Part shown: positions 13,521-41,926 of the stretch, piece after piece
Layout: each line of letters begins with the position of its first letter
How positions within the stretch are numbered: position 1 is the first letter of the stretch
From: Haliclona indistincta
Taxonomy: Eukaryota > Porifera > Demospongiae > Haplosclerida > Chalinidae
Length of the DNA stretch: 64,000 nucleotides
Direction: 5' to 3'
Assembly: GCA_964017065.1 (NCBI GenBank)
Contig: OZ024788.1
Span: 6,936,875-7,000,874, forward strand
Program-made: the position numbers and the translations under genes
Notes under the pieces: model-generated
Databases searched by the model: none
Told to the model about the DNA's origin: nothing
The model's input: only the letters and a program-made list of their open reading frames with translations

Positions 13521-14272
13521 ACCTAGCGCTGTTGGATTGCTGTCTGCTGATTGATCGCGTCACTGTCACGAGCTGCTTAGCTAGCATTCCTAATCATGAA
13601 TACAATTACAAATTAATGACAGGCTCATCTTTTCCACTATGGCTTACAGAGGTTTTTAGTTATTGTAAGAAAGATTTGAGTACAGTATAAAGCCAGAGAT
13701 ACTTAATTGCAGTCACTGATATTTATTCACACAATAGAGTATGATCAAAGACTTAATGACATTTTAACGCATTATTGCTCCATGGTCTACGGCTCTATGG
13801 TTTACGCTTTACCCTTGCAAAGAAGTAATAAAACTGCTGTATGAAACTTGATGTCTTTAGATAGACAAGCAAACTGCAAATTCGTCTGTACAAGTCATGA
13901 ATATCTTAATTTATTATCATAATTCTGGTAATGAATGACTTCGTGCAGTAGGCCCGGCCCGTTGGAAGAGTTTGAAGCAAGGAGCGGCTCATTAATAATA
14001 ATTATTCATAATGAGCACACAAGATGTGATGTGATTATTTGAAAAAGAGGCAAACTGTACCACGTCTGAATTCAGACTGGTAGTGATCCAAAATTAGACT
14101 ATTATAGTACAATGAGTAATGATCTACAAAAACAACAACAAACGGACAAGAAAGTGACTAAGTCGAAAACATGAATAAACCTCCCCTTATTATGATAAAT
14201 TATTATAGTATATGAACAATGTGGCTATGATTTGTTGAAACTATTTTGTTGCCGGTCAAAATTTAGAGAGAG
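13521..14272. other. Intergenic, nothing recognised
   Basis: AT-rich sequence lies between the AGTRAP-like copy 2 start and the BAZ2 stop. It presumably holds the AGTRAP-like promoter and the BAZ2 3' UTR. No repeat or coding signal stands out. Confidence 0.5.
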
Positions 14273-30484
<16,212 letters not shown>

Positions 30485-30496
30485 GGCGCCACCACC

Positions 30497-30702
30497 TGAG
30501 GGGAGACAGGGAGGGAGGGAGGGGGACAGGGAGGGAGGGAGGAGGGATGAGGGAGGGAGGGAGGGAAGAGAAGGGAGGGGACAGGGAGGCAGACAGGGAG
30601 GGAGGGGAAAGGGAGGGGACAGGGAGGGAGGGAAGGGAGAGAGGGGGGCAGAGAGGGAGGAGACAGGGAGGGGACAGGGAGGGAGAGAGGGAGGGAGGTG
30701 AA
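30497..30702. repeat. (GGGA)n tract before N-terminal BAZ2 exon
   Basis: About 200 bp of GGGA/GGACA repeats abut the acceptor-like sequence (ccctcag in the transcript) at 30496. Confidence 0.95.
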
Positions 30703-33603
30703 GATAACTTAAAGGTGACAGAGCAGTTACTGTGTAATAATGCTTATGTAGCATGTTGGGTGCAGTAGCCAGACAAGTATATTATGTTGCTTTATAACTG
30801 GAATTTGCTCATCTGAGACACCAAATAAAAGGAATTTTTTTCTTGTTAATAAGATGTCTGGATTTCAGGAGTTGGAATATACACACTGAAGCACATTCTA
30901 TTCCTGCAGACCTGCACAAAGCACATTTCAGTGGCTCAGACTAGCAAGGTTTGTATCAGTAGTAGCAGAAACCACACGCAAAAGCAGGAATGTGATTGAA
31001 ATTCAAGACCAACAGACAATAATTACATCGTGACACAAGAGACAAGCTATGCACACTGTGGTAACCAGTAATTGGTACAGCGCATTAATAATAATATTTG
31101 TAAAAACCAATACTGCTTTGCTATCATAATTTCGATAATAAAACAATAATCATATTAAGAACATGACTAAAAATGGTCAAAAGCTACAAATGTAAACTTA
31201 GAACAGTTCATAATAACACCGTTATAATTATAATATTATAGCAACTATGAAATTTTTTTAATACACAAAACAGAGGGTATCACTGCCTCCTCAAGGGTCA
31301 TGCATACCAGAGCAGATGTGCACTAACAGACATTGTGCGCTGATGGTACTGAGCTTGGGCAAGGAGCTCGCAGGAGTGTCAACATAATAAATTTTTGTGT
31401 TTTTATGACAAAATTTTCGTGGGTAAAAATTTTGTTACTCCAATAAATTATAAGATTACACCTGAAAATTTTGCACTTTGAGGACAGAAAAATTCAAAAA
31501 ATTTTCATGAGCAAATTAAAATTTCGGTATGTTACTACAGCACCCAAAGTCCCACAAATAGTCCAACACCAGATTGAGACATAATCACAAAGCCTTGGAG
31601 CTTGGGCAAGGAGCTCTGACTATGCCTCCCTCTCACTGGAGGCATGGAAGGCTGAAGTCCACCAATCCAATAGTGACACTGCTGGTACAAAACTAATTGC
31701 TCATTCTACAGTTGGGTGGGCTAGACACACACACAAGTATTATTGGATAGTGATCATTTTTATCAAAACATCTTCTATTCAAGAGACAATATTCTGTAAA
31801 TTCTAACAAAATTATATCAGAATTATGTACATGTAGCATGCAATGGTTTCCTATGAGAGAGTTGACACAGACACACATTGTCAGGGACTGAGCTGTTACT
31901 GAACACTGTTGTTGGAATCACTAAAGTGACAAATACCAAGAAACTTAAAGTTTGGAAGCAAGTTGATAAACAGCTAATGGCTAGTATCCTAACTAGCCTA
32001 TATTCAAAAATTATGCGCAATACCTGGGGATATACTGCAAGGTGTTATAACTTTCGATATTATTGACAAATTAAGCATTTGTACATGGTCATAATTTTGG
32101 TCACGGTTTCATAAACAATCGTTTGCTAAGAAGTACAGTAAGTGCATGCAATTCAACTAAAATGGGATGGCAAATTCACAATTATTCTATTAAACTAATG
32201 CAAGATCTGTGTGTATCAAACAATTACAAATTGTATCCCATAGTCCATAGACACCACACAAAAGCATACATTGTAATAATATACAAAACCAAAAGTATGT
32301 GTAACATTATTTGTACTGAAATAGTCATATATTCAAAAACAAGTTCTTGCACTTTTATAAACTATAATGGACCATTATAGTTGGGCGGGGTTTCATATAG
32401 AACCCTGGGAAAGGGGATATCCCACCCAAACTACAACGAGACTCCATGAATCTTTGTCGAAAATTTGTCTTCAGTGCTGTCAAAGAAGGCCTCAAAATCA
32501 CTCTCAGAGAACTTATAGTTTCAGGACATGCACTCAGACTCTCTACAAAGCTGACACAAGAAAAACTCCCCTCAAAAAAATTCCTATGAAAATGTTTATT
32601 ACACATAAACAAGAGTTTTGAATTCTTGACATAAAAATTAATCATTATTAAAGGGTTTAACCACTAAGACGCAAAAAATATTCAAAAAAGTGCACACGTA
32701 ACGCAATCACAAACATCCACTGAACACAGTGTCCACAATTCAGAGGAAGTTTCACTGCCATACTCTGCACTTCATTGGTTAGCACACTGCTCAGTAGTTG
32801 TATGATTATCTCGTCTAGTCAGGCTCACCCCCACAAGATCTAACAATCGTCCAATAATGCGCCAGTATGATGTTGTTACAGCCACTTGGCAATAACATCA
32901 ATCATCATCCATTAGAACCAAATAACAAACACTGTATCAAGTAAACCACACTAACCTACCACTACTAGTATTACAGCTTATGTAAGTACCAGAAGATAGT
33001 AGATCATGACTCCAAATACAACTTGTAATATTTTTTACAATTTTGGAGCAAAATTGATAAGGCCCAAGATCCCAGTTTCACAATGCAAAAAGGAAACCAC
33101 AAAAATCTTCACTTGCTGTAATCTCACTATTACATTAGGGCAATCAACAGGCAACAAATCCTGAAGGTGGTACCAGTTGTACTACATATACAAGTTAAAA
33201 AAGGAATACAGCAAAATAGCTTGTAATCAAGATTGGATGTACACTCCTCATATTGTGTGTCAATAGGATTGTGGTTTATGATGTAAATTGATAACTTAAA
33301 TTCAGCACTGTCATTACAGGTGGCACTGATAAAGCCAAGTTCACAATGAATCTCAAAGCTGGGACCAATATGTCACAAAGCGTATACGCGTACATTTTTT
33401 GACAGCCACGTGACGCAACGCAAGGATAGAAACAAGTCTTATTTCTTGCAGCGCAACACACCACTGTCAATGCGACCTATTGCTTTTGTACAACATGTAA
33501 TGTAATTCACCTCTAGTGAAGTACGAGGTTTCACATTCTGATCAAAATTAATTATTCAAATTTATGTTACAGTTGATACTTTTGTACTTGCAGAATAGTT
33601 TTT

Positions 33604-33702
<99 letters not shown>

Positions 33703-34447
33703 AGGGAGAGATGCCACTTTTTATACTAGATACTACTCTCGATGAATTTTTCAAGGGAAATTCCTAAAGAATTGCTAGAATGTGAAAATCAGCATTGAGG
33801 CATTTCCTTTCAGTAACACAATCCATACAGCTATAGACTGTAGACATAAACACAGACACTGATAAACACTTCTACTTGCTTTTGAGTATGAGCATGATGA
33901 CTCCTAAATTAGCAACCAATTATTATCCACACACACACACACACCCAAGTACTAGTGTCAATATTGAAAATATGCTAGTTATGCGAATACAAAACACTCG
34001 AGACAAAATACATTGACATGACCAAAAGATAGTCAAGCTTCTTATTACACAAATACACAGCTATAATAATGAAGATAGAATCACACGGTGCATTAGACAA
34101 AGAAATTAAAACATCTATGGAATGCGTCAAAATCAAATTGACATTAGCTAAAAAAAACTTAATAATAATAATGCTTTGAGCAGCAGTACAACAAGTAACA
34201 CTTTTGTGTATGGTTGAAAATTTAGCTTAAATTTTCTGAAAGTATGCTTTAGCTAAAAAGAAAGTTTTTCGATGGACAATTTCAGTGACTGAAAGACAAG
34301 CTTCTTTTTGATGTGTGCATTGACTACGTTTATATTTTCTCTTTCAAACGGACAATGATAACAGTTATAGTAAAACATAAAATACACATCCATTCATTGA
34401 AATACAAATACAAGCACAGTGTATTATTGTAACAGAGTCATACCCAA

Positions 34448-34480
<33 letters not shown>

Positions 34481-36635
34481 CACACACACACACTAGGGAC
34501 AGATTGCTTATTGCAATTTACCAGACAACGACGCATAGTGTCAAAAGCAAATAGCTTAATCACCTAAATAAATACCAGTGTATTTGTACATTCCACACAA
34601 CTATCTATGCTATATCTCGGGGAAACTGTCACAGACATTTAACTTGAAGCTTAGCTACACGTTGAAAAACGACTTGCTTGAAATGTGGACACTTTTTAAG
34701 CTAGGGCAAAAATTTCTATTCGCATTTTGTGTACAGACTCAACTACTGTACCTTGAAGATGGCGTTGCAACAAAAGCTTTCAGACAAAGAATTTCCTAAA
34801 AATGACCCTTGAATCATGAAAAAATCACTGAATCCAGATTTGTGCGATGTCACAGTAATTCTATGGTTTGGTGTCAACACGGTGTATGGCAATGTCCAAG
34901 GCATGCTTCACTGGGTAATGTACGTATACACTCAACAAGGCAGATAACAGGCAGCCCACAGCAAGCATATTGAAAACATTATCTGACATACCTTAATATC
35001 AACTATAATACATTATGAATCTATGTGTCAAAACACGCCTGTACATGGAGTTATGTTTTTTGAAGGAACCTATGTCTTAATAACACAAGTTTTATATAAA
35101 ACGCCAATCTCAATTTACACACAAACGTAATAATAATTTTTGAAATACCTCAGAATTTTAGCCCAAAATAATGCCCGTCCAAGAAAGAAATCGTAATCCA
35201 CGTACACGAACAGTTGAAAAATATTATCTGTAGAGAGAGAGAGAGATAAAAAGAAGAAATCGTAAGTTAATAACTCATTACGAGATCTATAATTTAAATT
35301 CAATACATAATTATGATCCAAGTATCTTATAGCGCCATGAGGGGCATTAGTGACTGCCAAATGACACAGAAGCACGTCATGTCGGTCTACAGGCAGCACA
35401 CAGTGCAATACCAATCTCAGTCCCAGATGAGCTGCGCCCCCCAACTAGGGGTCATCATGACCACTGTGTATAGCCTCTCCCTCGCTAGTATTACAGCCCG
35501 GGGCGCTCGGAAGCACTGTATTGACTGAGTCTACACGCGGTCCAGTTGGGAAGAGATTAAGGGGCAATCCATGCTACCTGGGTCACCAAGCTAACACGCG
35601 GGGAGTAAACTGCTCTCCCAACGCTTAAAACACGGCAAAAGTAGAGAAAAGAGAAAGAAAGTTGTTTGGGTATGCTTTTGTACCTTATTGGAGTGGGTTG
35701 TGGTCATCAGAAGCGGCAGAACACACGGCTGTAGCTTAGCCGGTAAGTTTCAGCCATCTTGAAAAGCTTATGGTGTTTTTGGTGCGAGGCAGGAAGGCAA
35801 AAGACTGTGGCGAGCGCATTTAGGTGACGTCACGGTTAATTATCGTCTTGAAACGCAGTAGTGATGAATGAGTAAATAACAAAAGTCAATATAAAAGATC
35901 TGGATATGTATAAAATGTCAATATAGTCGGCTATCAAGTGTGATTCACTTACCTAGATGCAAATAAAATTTTCTCCGATGAGTAATACAGCTGCACTGTA
36001 AAAGCCATACTGCAAGTTGGTAATATTTGTGGCTAATGATAATACGAGAGACAACGAATAAATCTGACCGACTTCTTGACAAATTCTTTGATGTTAGCCG
36101 CAATGGGCTGGTACCGCAACGCCCACGCAAGTCATTAAAATTTACTTCCGGTGTCGAGATGCGTGGGTGGGATAGACTAAGAGCTATGCGTGCTGCTTTG
36201 CCGCGAAACCGATGATTGGATCCAGTAAAGGGTCCTGAGATAGAGCAACAGCTACATTGCAAGCCTTCCAGCTATAAACTGAGAGTCAATATACAATTAA
36301 TTGTGTATACATCAGCCTACAGAAGTGTCAGATTTTGCATCTAGTTACTGCAGGGCTCAGCAGCAATTTCAACTTTTTATATCAGTATTGATATACAATA
36401 ATGTACCACTCATGGTAAATGATAGTGGAAACACACATGAATTGATCAACAGAGTGAATATAAAGACGACTGGATAATGATAAAGAATTCTATTGATGTC
36501 AAAGGTTGCAATGCTCAATGATGTATCCTGCACTGGACAACTACTTGAGGCACACATGAATTGAATCAACGGAGTGAAATATAAAGACGACTGGATAATG
36601 ATAATGAATTCTATTGATGTCAAAGGTTGCAATGC
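30703..36635. other. Long region without recognised coding exons
   Basis: This probably contains the BAZ2 5' UTR, first intron and promoter. It includes (GA)n at 33608-33710, CA tracts at 34446-34493, and a hairpin-like aaaattttcg element near 31400-31530. A GC-richer stretch at 35680-35830 contains gccatctt (a YY1-type site on the minus strand), and an ETS-type acttccgg lies at 36146. Short open frames at 35313-35528 and 36027-36215 have no recognisable product. Confidence 0.5.
33608..33712. repeat. (GA)n/GGGA microsatellite
   Basis: A purine tract of about 100 bp upstream of BAZ2, in the same orientation (CU in the minus-strand transcript) as those inside the gene. Confidence 0.95.
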
Positions 36636-36671
36636 TCAATGATGTATCCTGCACTGGACAACTACTTGAGG
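36431..36671. repeat. Tandem duplication of about 120 bp over a gene's 3' end
   Basis: The block from cacacatgaattg to ggacaactacttgagg occurs twice in succession with few differences. The second copy holds the last codons and stop of the three-finger gene. The first copy lies downstream as apparent 3' UTR. Confidence 0.85.
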
Positions 36672-39600
36672 CGGCTTGCTTTTGGTATTCCTTTTGCGAC
36701 AATACCACATCAGGCACATCATCTGAATCAAGACCACCACTATCAGAGCAACAATGAAGGCCGAAGCAATAGATATACAGGTCAAGAGAACCACTTCTGT
36801 GGGAAAAGAGAAAGGAAATGAATAGCACTGAATTTACATACATACCCATAAATTTTTCAGATCCTTTGTAGTACTGATAATGAGCAAAAATGCAATCACT
36901 ACTTAAATTTCTTGGTAAGTGGTCAATTATTACTTGTGATGGTTACTTTAGCTATGCAAAATGAGATTCCGGCAGAATTCAAGTGCAATCTTTTTTGACA
37001 GCATACATATAAAGTCGTGGCTTTCAACTTTACAAGCTCTGGTGTCGATGTAAGAATTGCCGAGTGAAGAACTCTTTTTTGGGAAGACAGCAAGTTGTCA
37101 GTCTGTTTGTATAATAACGTCTGCTCTCTGTCTGTAGTGCTTCGGTTTTAAAGAAAGCAAAGCAATGCCGTACTACACGACCCAAGTGGTAGTGTGGCGA
37201 ACCCGGGCCTGTGCCCACACTGTAGCTACACCGTGGAATCCAACCATGAAGAAACCATGCCTACCAACAAATGCGTGACTATTATTGCTATATTCTAACA
37301 TCTCATTCTGCTACTGCTGGATTGCAGCATGCTGCAGTTTTTGATATTGTATAGTAGCAAGCAGCATACCCTAGCAGCAGTAGACACAAGAAATCTGTGA
37401 CCATCTACAGTAGCGTAACTACAGTGAGGCAGAGGAGGCGCTTGCCTCCTCGCTTTTGCCCAACCAAAATTTTTTATTAACGTATATACCTTGCCTAGTA
37501 CAGCTGTCTTGCCTGACACAGCTGTCTCTATCATGCTCTCCACTCCATCCAGGCTACGTACGCTATTTCACCATGCAATGGCGCGCTGCTACGAGGCAGT
37601 AAAATGACGAAATCTAATGAATATTAATTAGTTATTTCCCACGCACAAGCGTGCGCCTCCTCAGTTCCAAATTTCTAGTTACGCCCCTGAGATGACTGGA
37701 TTTCGCTGTTGTATTGTGGAGTAGCACACTCCAGCGCCCACTTTGTGGGCTTGACATGCTTCTGGTGGTACTGCAAATGAAAATTTGCAACACCTTGTAA
37801 AAATTCTTATTCAGACATTTTTACAATGCAGCATAATAATTATGTCGTTATTGTGTCATTAGAAGTTGTCTGCTGCTTGAAATGATAAGTTGCTGACCAT
37901 AAATTATTCACATGTTTTTAGCAAAACACTGACATTTTTTAGCAAAGGTAGATTAATATGCGAGCTTTGCTCAATATCGAGTACAAGGTAACAGGTTTAC
38001 ACTACCAATAATTACATGGGAAGGCAAACAGTGTACCATAAGAAATGGTAAAATTAACACAAATATCACTCGCATGTTATAACACAAATATCCTAGACAG
38101 AACCTAGACGTTTTCTTGCTATTCAAGAAATAATCATGCGGGCGAGCCCCACATTGAAGGTGACAATGGTCCGCACCCCGGGTGACCTATCTATGTAACT
38201 ATCTGTCTATGTGGCATGGGGTGCGTTTGTCACCTCAATGTTCCTGAGAAGTCACGCATACGTACTGACCGTGCCCATGATGTAATCCTAACGTGGCGCG
38301 TCATTTTAAAAACCAATGATCATGTCATACCAACAAGCCACTACGTCTGTTATTCAAAAGAGAGCACGACAACCAGCATTGGAGACGCCTGGGGAACACC
38401 TGGATCGACTTCTACAAGGCAGAATACAGCCAGGAAATGACAATGAGCAGTAGAGTCACTTGATCACAGAGCTTAGCGACTGGAGCAACAAAGGGAATAC
38501 CAGAGGGCTTACTGGATACGGAAGGCTGCAGCTAGAACAGAGCAAATACCAGGTGGGTCTACTAAGAAAGAGGGCACATGTAGCGTACCGAGTAAACGGT
38601 AAGTACTACAGAGAACCGTGCGGTCAAGGAATGCGTGCACGAGAAGCTAGAATTCTACAAAGCAAAGAACAAAGACAAACTAGACTAGAGAAAATAGCGT
38701 GAGAAAATATCTGTAGAGAGTGCTGAACACAGAGAGAGTAGGCTGGAAAACATTAGAATACACGAAAATGAGAGTAGATCTGTAGAGAGTGCAGAGCGCT
38801 AGTAGGTTGCACATGTGCAATGGACAGAGATCTTGGTGTACAATCTTCATGACAAGCTGTAATGTATGTATGTGTATATGTAGGAAATTAGAGCAAATAT
38901 CTATTGTTCTTGAATTGTGTAGTGCACACAACACTATTACACAGTACATAAATCTAGCTAGCTAGCTCAACATCAAGTGTGTTGACTATAAGATTATGCA
39001 TGCTGAGTTATGTAGTCATGTTGAAGAGACAAACAAACCACATGGCTAGTTATAGGTAGTGTTTATGTTGTAAATATTGTGGTTTGAGAAAAACCACACT
39101 AGCTGGTTTTGTTCCATTAGCAATCAGGCATTGTGAGCTAATAAATTTTGTTAGTCCAAAAAGATACAATAGTTGCATGTGGGATAAGGATTGGTTGGAC
39201 AAACTAGCTAGCTCAACATCAAATGTGAGAGTATGCATGCTGGGTTATGTATGTTCAAGAGATGTGTACCCGTTGTAGCTTTAGGGTCCTTTCACAGATC
39301 GAATGAACAATCATTCCAGTTCAATTGCGGCCCAATTAATCTTCCGATATATTATTATGTGCGCAATCAACTTTCAGAGGTGGACAGAAATGAAATTAAT
39401 TGGAAACGGATCACGATTAAATTTGTATCCCACCACACCCAAAGATCAAAGCAAAATGGCACTGTATATATCCAGTGGGAAATATGGGTATTTCCCAGGA
39501 AATTAAAGTTAAGCCCAGGAAGTGGAGTGGGAGGCCCCGATCCACACCGACCCATCAGAAAAGCTCTATGCTGACCTTTCACTAAAGGTCAGCCATTTTC

Positions 39601-41771
39601 ATTGAGGGCTAGAGATGCAGTTACTGTTCGTGTGTGTTGATATTGGTAGGCTAGCGAATACCTTGTAGCCATGTTTGTTGCTAGACCCGGGCATTTCACT
39701 GCGAGCTCGGGCAGAGAGCATCACGTGCGAGTGCAACTTGAAGTACAAAATTACATCACACAATCAAAATAAAATTTTTTTATCATGTTTATTTTTTTTC
39801 AAATCATGATGCTTAATTTTTTATACACCTAAAATTATTAGGTCAAAAGTGAATTGTTCTATAAGTAAATTCATAGTAATCTACAATGCACTGTTGATCT
39901 GTTTACAAAATAATTATTCCATGTTTTTGTAACAGTTGGAGAATAGATAGCTTGTTGATAGTCACAACATGAAGTTTTCATTCGGCATACATATCCCATA
40001 TTGCCTCAGAGTTGGCGAGTTAACCTATTTGTAGTCACAACTGCCTTTAATAGCCTTTGAATGGCAAGGCTAGAAAGTAGTTGGAAACCCGATCACAGTG
40101 AGAAATGTAATGCAGCATTTACACTGGACTCTACAGAACAGTGCCAACCTTGTTCCTTTTTCTGTTATATTAAGTCCATAAAAATCATTCTGGTAACATA
40201 ATTATCATTGGCCTTTTTGCTACCCCACACTAGCATCAACTACAAGCATCAACTACAAGATGCTTTAGAGTCGTTAATTTCCTGTCTCAAAGATAGATTC
40301 AATGAGACAATACAATTTGGGACTATTGAATTTGTCTGTTCAAATACACACAAATGAAAGCTCTAGGGTAAGCTAAATTTATTGTCATATTAACATCACT
40401 TACTAGCTGTATCTGAGTTTGTAGTTGGTGATTCTGTTATGGTGGTCTCTTCAGGTGTACCAAACGAGGAAAGAGTGGGTGAGGGAGCAATTGGCATTCT
40501 GTATTCCTCGATAATCCTGTCATATTTTTCGCGGCTGTTGCAATCGTTGAAATCGCAGCAGAATATCACTTCATAACTGCTATTGGAAGGTGTACAGTTG
40601 GAGCTGGCACAGCCCGATTTTTTTGCAATGAATTTCTCAATATCGTTGCTGTACCAGTATTAGGTAGTCCAACGGTTAGCGCGCATGCGTAAAAATTTTC
40701 TTGTGGAAAATGTATTAGAATTTTGGTCTAATCAGTACATAACTTCAGACAACTCTCGCGATGGCAAAACCCGATCAAAAATGGACAAATCAGGTACCAT
40801 TCTAATCGCAATAAACTGATCTTTTCGTTTATGACAGTCTTGAGTTAAAGTATAGCAATATTAAATAAAGTATGGACGCTTTTTGCTAACTAGATCGTCT
40901 ATAGCTACGTACCAACATCGCACGATGGCAAGACTATCATAGAACGATTCAGCGCCCTTTATTGCCTATACATCGATCCAAACTAGCCTGTTACATGATG
41001 AATTACTACTCGCGAAATATCGATAATAGTTTGTCATGCTTGTATTAAGCCATAAAATACACTAACGCAATTTGAACACCCATAATTTTATTAAAACTTT
41101 TACTGTGATAATACAAGATAAATTATAAATTTAGTTTCATGGATCCATTATCTTATTAGTTTGGTTGATTTTTTTCTGCTGACTTCTCCTTTTCAGTACA
41201 AAGCTATTGCTCACGTGACGAAGGTTGGACACTAAAGATACCGTATTTCCAATTGAAAATCTCTAGAAAAATTTATGCCAATTACTAAACGTTTTTCAAG
41301 AATATCTCTGCAGTTTCTTCACCGATTTTAGTCGTTTAACTTGCAGTCGATTCGTAATGAACTAGAGAACAAAGCAACAACAGAAACTAATCCTCTGCAA
41401 TAGATTTAAAAAATCGCTTGGACACTCTACCAGTATACAATGTAACAGCTTGGTTTACTTGAGGTGGAGTTACAGTATGCTTGCTCGGTCCTGAGCGGAT
41501 AAAATTTTTGATCGAAGCAAGAAATAGACTCAGCTGACCCTGAATAAGAACAAACAACACACTTGTAAGGATCTACCTACTGCACTGTAGTGTTGGTTTA
41601 GAACTACAAGCATAACAAGGTTATGGTGTGCCTCCTTGTTACCATAACAATGCGTTTATGAGCTGAGCGTGTCGTGTGATTCGTATAAATACCTAGCAAT
41701 CCGCAAACACTAATTTACTCACCAACAGGCATCATAATCAGCGCAACAGCCATCACCGCCGAGTACATCAT
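36636..41771 (-). CDS. Three-finger (Ly6/uPAR-like) single-pass membrane protein
   Basis: Four exons in phase: 41723-41771, 41431-41539, 40404-40648, 36636-36796 (564 bp, 187 residues). Exon 1 is a signal peptide (MMYSAVMAVALIMMPV). Exons 2 and 3 make one cysteine-rich ectodomain: SISCFDQ, AYCNSTSS, PSCYIVYC split across the intron, SGCASSNC, then the hallmark CCDFNDCN. The last is the CCxxxxCN ending of three-finger Ly6/uPAR domains. Then come a Ser/Thr/Pro stalk, one transmembrane helix (SIASAFIVALIVVVLIQMM), basic stop-transfer WYCRKRNTKSK and a tail of about 20 residues. There is no kinase domain. Most Ly6 proteins are GPI-anchored, so the helix is notable; activin-type receptor ectodomains are the other possibility. 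The partner is unknown. Intron 3 (3.6 kb) holds a transposon remnant. Confidence 0.8.
37410..37692. mobile_element. Short DNA element, gtaactac/agttacgcccctg ends
   Basis: The left end tagcgtaactacagtg and right end ctagttacgcccctgag are imperfect inverted repeats. The interior contains gaggcgcttgcctcctc and gcgcctcctcag. It lies in intron 3 of the three-finger gene. Confidence 0.65.
38140..38705. other. Intronic block with short open frame, possible transposon relic
   Basis: A frame at 38460-38702 (80 codons, Arg/Lys/Gln-rich) and cattgaaggtgacaa / ttgtcacctcaatg inverted motifs at about 38153-38238 stand out from the AT-rich intron. I do not recognise a product. It could be a remnant of an element. 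Confidence 0.3.
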
Positions 41772-41926
41772 TTCGAATGAATCGAACACGAGGTGGATGT
41801 TATGCAACTTGTTTAGCAACACGTGCCTACAATGATATTCATAGTTTTTACATTCTATTTGTGGTTTGTACTGCGCTACACTAGCTACACTGTCAAGGGC
41901 GTATGGACACAACTGAGCAATGATTA

